Assembly (NCBI GenBank): GCA_902494875.1
Contig: CABUUO010000005.1
Coordinates: forward strand, 1-64,000
From: an uncultured Pseudomonadota bacterium
Lineage (GTDB): Bacteria > Pseudomonadota > Alphaproteobacteria > RF32 > CAG-239
Direction: 5' to 3'
DNA length: 64,000 nt
Position numbers and translations under genes: made by a program. How positions within the stretch are numbered: the stretch's first letter is position 1; each line of letters opens with the position of its first letter. Below, piece after piece: positions 61,640-64,000 of the stretch. The notes beneath the pieces were generated by a model. It saw only the letters and a list, made by a program, of their open reading frames with translations, searched no databases and had not been told where the DNA came from.

Positions 61640-61643
61640 TAAA
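61621..61643 (+). repeat. direct repeat, first copy (tRNA 3' end)
   Basis: These 23 bases, from AGTCCATCTGGG to CCATAAA, cover the end of the T-arm, the acceptor strand and ACCA. They recur exactly at 61809-61831. Similarity continues into the following terminator in both copies. Confidence 0.9.
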
Positions 61644-61679
61644 GTAAACCCTCCCTTGCGGAGGGTTTACTTTATGGTA
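61640..61679 (+). terminator. tRNA terminator
   Basis: AAAGTAAACCCTCC and GGAGGGTTTACTTT form a 14-bp perfect stem around CTTGC. Confidence 0.85.
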
Positions 61680-61717
61680 AGTTAGACAGCTCGAACCAAC
61701 GAGAAGTTGGTTTGACT

Positions 61718-61814
61718 ACAAGGACTAGGCGAGACGGGCGTATCGCCGGTTTGCTCGGGAGAGCGAAAGTCCGCCCGTGCGGCCAAGGCTTTGAAAAAGC
61801 CGAGGGTCAGTCCA
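61718..61814 (+). ncRNA. possible structured RNA between the tRNA and its duplicated 3' end
   Basis: GGACT (61722-61726) can close with AGTCC at 61809-61813. Inside, ACGGGCG/CGCCCGT makes a hairpin with an inner GCTC-GGGA-GAGC stem, and GGCTT-TGAA-AAGCC makes a second one. The two loops GGGA and TGAA are GNRA-like or similar. No known family is recognised. It may be decayed sequence that happens to fold. Confidence 0.3.
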
Positions 61815-61831
61815 TCTGGGCCCACCATAAA
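61809..61831 (+). repeat. direct repeat, second copy (partial tRNA 3' end)
   Basis: Exact 23-base copy of 61621-61643 without the rest of a tRNA. It is followed by a diverged copy of the tRNA terminator. Confidence 0.9.
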
Positions 61832-61863
61832 AAAACTCTCCCTTGCGGGGAGTTTCTTTATGG
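61829..61863 (+). terminator. second, diverged copy of the tRNA terminator
   Basis: AAACTCTCC and GGGGAGTTT around the same CTTGC loop as the first copy, within ATAAA...TTTAT. Confidence 0.75.
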
Positions 61864-61940
61864 TTAGTTTATTGGTAGTTCAGGCTGACGAGACTGCCGA
61901 TGGAAGTGTTTGGCCGGTGTTTGGTGTCGATGTTGCCTGG

Positions 61941-62525
61941 TTATTCCTTGTCTTGTCGGCAAATGCACGAAGTCAGATGGTCATTAATGAAACCGGTGGC
62001 CTGCAAATAAGAATAGCAGATTGTGGTGCCGAAGAATTTGAATCCTCGTTTTTTCATATCCCGACTGATGGCATCAGACAGCGGAGAGGCGACGGGAACT
62101 TCGTCTAACGATTGGAAATTATTGACGAGCGGTTTCTTTTCGGGAAAAAATGACAGAATGTAATTGTAAAAGCTGCCGAATTCTTTTTGGATAGCAAGAA
62201 ACAGCCGCGCGTTGACAATGGCAGACTTTATTTTCAGGCGGTTTTTGACGATGCCGTCAAACAGCATTAACCTTTCAACGTCTTCATCCGTCATTTGGGA
62301 AACCCGTTTTGCGTCAAAGTTGTAAAAGGCTCGGCGGTATCCCTCGCGTTTTCGGAGAATGGTAATCCAGCTCAAACCGGCCTGCGCGCTTTCAAGAATC
62401 AAAAATTCAAATAGGGTTTTGTCGTCTTTGGCGGCTTTTCCCCATTCTTCATCGTGGTATTTTACATAAAGGCTGTCGGTTCCGCACCAGCCGCAGCGTC
62501 CGTTTATTATATCCTGCATCATCAT
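61941..62525 (-). CDS. tag: DNA-3-methyladenine glycosylase I
   Basis: The 194-residue protein matches Tag closely: RCGWCGTDSLYVKYHDEEWG (zinc ligands Cys and His), LILESAQAGLSWITILRKRE (catalytic Glu), MLFDGIVKNRLKIKSAIVNA, KKRGFKFFGTTICYSYLQATG, and NDHLTSC (second zinc pair). It removes 3-methyladenine from alkylated DNA to start base-excision repair. Three ATG codons open the gene; the first is used, and no clear SD decides between them. Confidence 0.94.
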   Translation of the reverse strand: MMMQDIINGRCGWCGTDSLYVKYHDEEWGKAAKDDKTLFEFLILESAQAGLSWITILRKREGYRRAFYNFDAKRVSQMTDEDVERLMLFDGIVKNRLKIKSAIVNARLFLAIQKEFGSFYNYILSFFPEKKPLVNNFQSLDEVPVASPLSDAISRDMKKRGFKFFGTTICYSYLQATGFINDHLTSCICRQDKE

Positions 62526-62680
62526 TGTCCGTGTTTTGCCGGTTGGAGATAAAATTTTGTTTTCGGGATGAATAATATCTGCTTTTGACGGAAAGGCAAG
62601 TCGTTTTAGGATTGTTTTTTACCAATGACACTGGTATGGTGAAACGAAAGAAAGATTATTTCGTAGGAGCCTGGAATATT

Positions 62681-63301
62681 ATGAAAAGCGGAGAACAGTG
62701 GCTGAACTGGGCAAAAGAGCTGCAGTCCATTGCACAGAACGGTCTGACATATACGAAAGACGTTTTTGACCAAGAGCGTTTTGAACGGGTTCGAGAGATA
62801 GCTGCGGAAATTGTGAGCCGATACAGCGGGCTGTCCGTAAGACGGGTTAAGGATTTGTTTTGCAACGAAACGGGATTTCAAACTCCTAAACTGGATACCA
62901 GAGGCGTGGTATTCAAAGACGGTAAAATATTGCTCGTCAGGGAAAATGATGGACGGTGGTCTTTGCCCGGAGGATGGGTGGATTTTGACCAGACGGTTAA
63001 GACCAATACCGAAAAAGAAGTGAAGGAAGAGGCCGGACTTGAGGTTCGGGCCGTTAAAGTTTTGGCTATTCATGACCGCAATCAGCATAATAAGCCGGTT
63101 TACGCTTATAATGTCTGCAAATTTTTTGTGCTATGCGAAGTTATCGGCGGCAGTTTTCAAAAAAATGCAGAAACTACTGAGAGCAGGTATTTTGCGAAGG
63201 ATGAACTTCCGCCGCTGGCTGAAGAAAAGAACAGCAAAGAGCAGGTTGAAATGTGTTTTTCCGCATATTCGGACGCGGCGTGGAAAATGCCGTTTGATTA
63301 A
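62681..63301 (+). CDS. Nudix hydrolase with an N-terminal Nudix_N domain
   Basis: From ATG 62681 (AGGAG 11 bases upstream) the product is 206 residues. The N-terminal 60 residues (WLNWAKELQSIAQNGLTYTKDVFDQERFERVREIA) match the Nudix_N domain of nucleoside-diphosphate-X hydrolases. The Nudix box GWVDFDQTVKTNTEKEVKEEAGL departs from the consensus in two places: the first Glu is Gln and the Arg is Lys. The metal-binding EExG core is kept. It probably hydrolyses a sugar-nucleotide or ADP-ribose-like substrate. The frame is open further upstream, but the shorter start fits the family. Confidence 0.88.
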   Translation: MKSGEQWLNWAKELQSIAQNGLTYTKDVFDQERFERVREIAAEIVSRYSGLSVRRVKDLFCNETGFQTPKLDTRGVVFKDGKILLVRENDGRWSLPGGWVDFDQTVKTNTEKEVKEEAGLEVRAVKVLAIHDRNQHNKPVYAYNVCKFFVLCEVIGGSFQKNAETTESRYFAKDELPPLAEEKNSKEQVEMCFSAYSDAAWKMPFD

Positions 63302-63337
63302 AGCGGACATATTGGTGTTTGGGAAAATAAAAAAAAA

Positions 63338-63380
63338 TCAAACGGTCGAAGTGTTTTTAGCAATCGGCCGTTTGTTTACT
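63338..63380 (+). terminator. weak terminator after the Nudix gene
   Basis: AAACGGTCG (63340-63348) pairs with CGGCCGTTT (63365-63373), with one G-T pair, in an A/T-rich setting. The T-run is poor. Confidence 0.4.
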
Positions 63381-63384
63381 TATT

Positions 63385-63579
63385 TTACAAATTGTATTTC
63401 TTTATGTTTTCGATTGTTTTGAGGACATAATTCTGCTGTCGGGGCGAGAGTGTGCAAAAATTGTTCAACAGTCGATACCATTCCGGCGGCAGAAGTTTTC
63501 TGAATTCTTCAAGCTTTTCATGGTTTGTGACGGTTAGTTCTTTAGTTGTAGTTGTCTTAAAATTTTTAATATCTTTCAT
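63385..63579 (-). CDS. small protein of unknown function, 64 aa
   Basis: The start is placed at 63579 (MKDIKNFKTTTTKELTV), because AAGGA lies 7 bases upstream; 13 more codons are open before it. The 64-residue product is basic, with LLPPEWYRLLNNFCTLSPRQQNYVLKTIENIKKY, which looks helical. It is divergent from the XRE-type regulator at 63677, so it may be its target, but this is inference. Confidence 0.6.
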   Translation of the reverse strand: MKDIKNFKTTTTKELTVTNHEKLEEFRKLLPPEWYRLLNNFCTLSPRQQNYVLKTIENIKKYNL

Positions 63580-63676
63580 AGTTAATTCCTTAGATATGTA
63601 TTTTATTGTTGTCTGCATAATATTTTATGAAAAGTTGTTCGTGGATAAACAATCTGTTTCAAGGTATAAGCATAAT

Positions 63677-64000
63677 ATGAAAGAAGATGCAAAGAAATAT
63701 CTGGGCTTAAAAGTCCGAGCAATTCGCGAAGCCGCAGGAATGACGCAGGAAGAATTGGCAGCGACCTGTGATGTGAGTTGGCGTACCATTTCAAACCTGG
63801 AAAGGGGTACGGTGGTTCCCGATCTTTTAATGATTTATAAAATCTCTCAGGAATTTAACGTCAGCATGGACGATATGCTGAATAATAAAGCGGTTAATAA
63901 TAAGAGCCTGTCCCGTCTGGAGAAGGAAAATCAGGTTATGGAGAAAATCAGAAAGACGGACGACAATCTTCTGGATTATATTGACGAGCAGCTTCGTCTG
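63677..64000 (+). CDS. XRE-family helix-turn-helix regulator (runs off the window)
   Basis: The first 108 codons are visible. Residues 8-65 form an XRE/Cro-type helix-turn-helix (VRAIREAAGMTQEELAATC, then VSWRTISNLERGTVVP, and ISQEFNVSMDDML). A charged, possibly coiled-coil segment follows (LSRLEKENQVMEKIRKTDDNLLDYIDEQLRL). The 3' end lies beyond 64000. It is divergent from the 64-aa gene, a usual arrangement for a repressor and its target. Confidence 0.85.
   Translation, partial: MKEDAKKYLGLKVRAIREAAGMTQEELAATCDVSWRTISNLERGTVVPDLLMIYKISQEFNVSMDDMLNNKAVNNKSLSRLEKENQVMEKIRKTDDNLLDYIDEQLRL

Larger units (their letters stand above)
61640..61940. other. 301-base gap: terminator, structured spacer and duplicated tRNA 3' end
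   Basis: Between the tRNA and tag there are two related terminators, an inverted copy of the tRNA T-arm (61690-61702), a GC-rich region able to fold strongly, and a second copy of the tRNA 3' end (61809-61831). I see no believable protein gene. Confidence 0.8.

Noticed and set aside
61718..61831. RNase P, group I or group II intron in the tRNA region
   Set aside because: GAAAGTCC recalls RNase P and introns do occur in CAU-anticodon tRNAs, but the tRNA is intact and uninterrupted and none of the conserved cores can be built.

Overview
The window is a gene-dense chromosomal segment of a Gram-negative bacterium, most likely an uncultured, host-associated (gut-type) alphaproteobacterium. The basis is the family content: gyrA, uvrA, a yqeY-dnaG-rpoD run, a FadL-like and an OprB-like porin, lipoproteins, two tripartite-type exporters and two autotransporters. 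A chlamydial-type pyruvoyl arginine decarboxylase with its antiporter and many lineage-specific genes add to this. The placement is inference; there is no rRNA in the window. Promoters of the form TTGACA-16/17-TATGAT or close variants can be read in front of several genes. Several start codons are corrected from promoter position or Shine-Dalgarno (SD) placement.

Layout. 0-8.4 kb: acyl-ACP synthetase/acyltransferase (aas-like), FadL-like porin, an unknown protein, uvrA. 8.4-13 kb: a leader region with a possible Arg-rich leader peptide, an overlapping ATP-grasp ligase + AstE/aspartoacylase-type hydrolase pair, a LivK-like binding protein and ssb. 13-21 kb: unknown genes, including a protein built of Trp-containing nonapeptide repeats, around gyrA, then a MIF-like tautomerase and a DUF218-type protein. 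21-26.7 kb: nitroreductase, histidine phosphatase, a large secreted Cys-rich protein, and an arginine decarboxylase/antiporter operon (minus strand). 26.9-31.3 kb: AcrAB-type RND pump. 31.3-36.8 kb: coiled-coil protein, cyclophilin, the retropepsin / inactive transglutaminase-7TM / glutamate-ligase-like operon, and a protein with a degenerate NlpC/P60-like C-terminus. 36.8-46 kb: OprB porin, a block of unknowns, a MacA/split-MacB exporter, trxB, a small Cys-rich protein, greA. 46-54.7 kb: DUF3015 + DUF4105 pair and two tandem paralogous autotransporters bracketed by imperfect palindromic repeats. 54.9-60 kb: yqeY, dnaG, rpoD, a DUF1847-type protein. 60-64 kb: alpha/beta hydrolase with a Cys nucleophile, an unknown gene, a CAU-anticodon tRNA followed by a partial 3'-end duplication, tag, a Nudix hydrolase, a small unknown gene and the start of an XRE-type regulator.

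How the genes relate. Much of the content concerns the envelope: pumps, porins, autotransporters, the Cys-rich secreted protein, the DUF4105 protein and the retropepsin/7TM operon. The decarboxylase plus antiporter form a plausible arginine/agmatine acid-resistance module. The two ATP-grasp systems each pair a ligase with a hydrolase or protease, which suggests make-and-trim chemistry on amide bonds. The least explained parts are the ATP-grasp/AstE locus with its leader, the nonapeptide-repeat protein, the tRNA-linked duplication, the palindromic repeats next to surface-protein genes, and a recurring A/T-rich leader in front of lineage-specific genes that lack an SD sequence.
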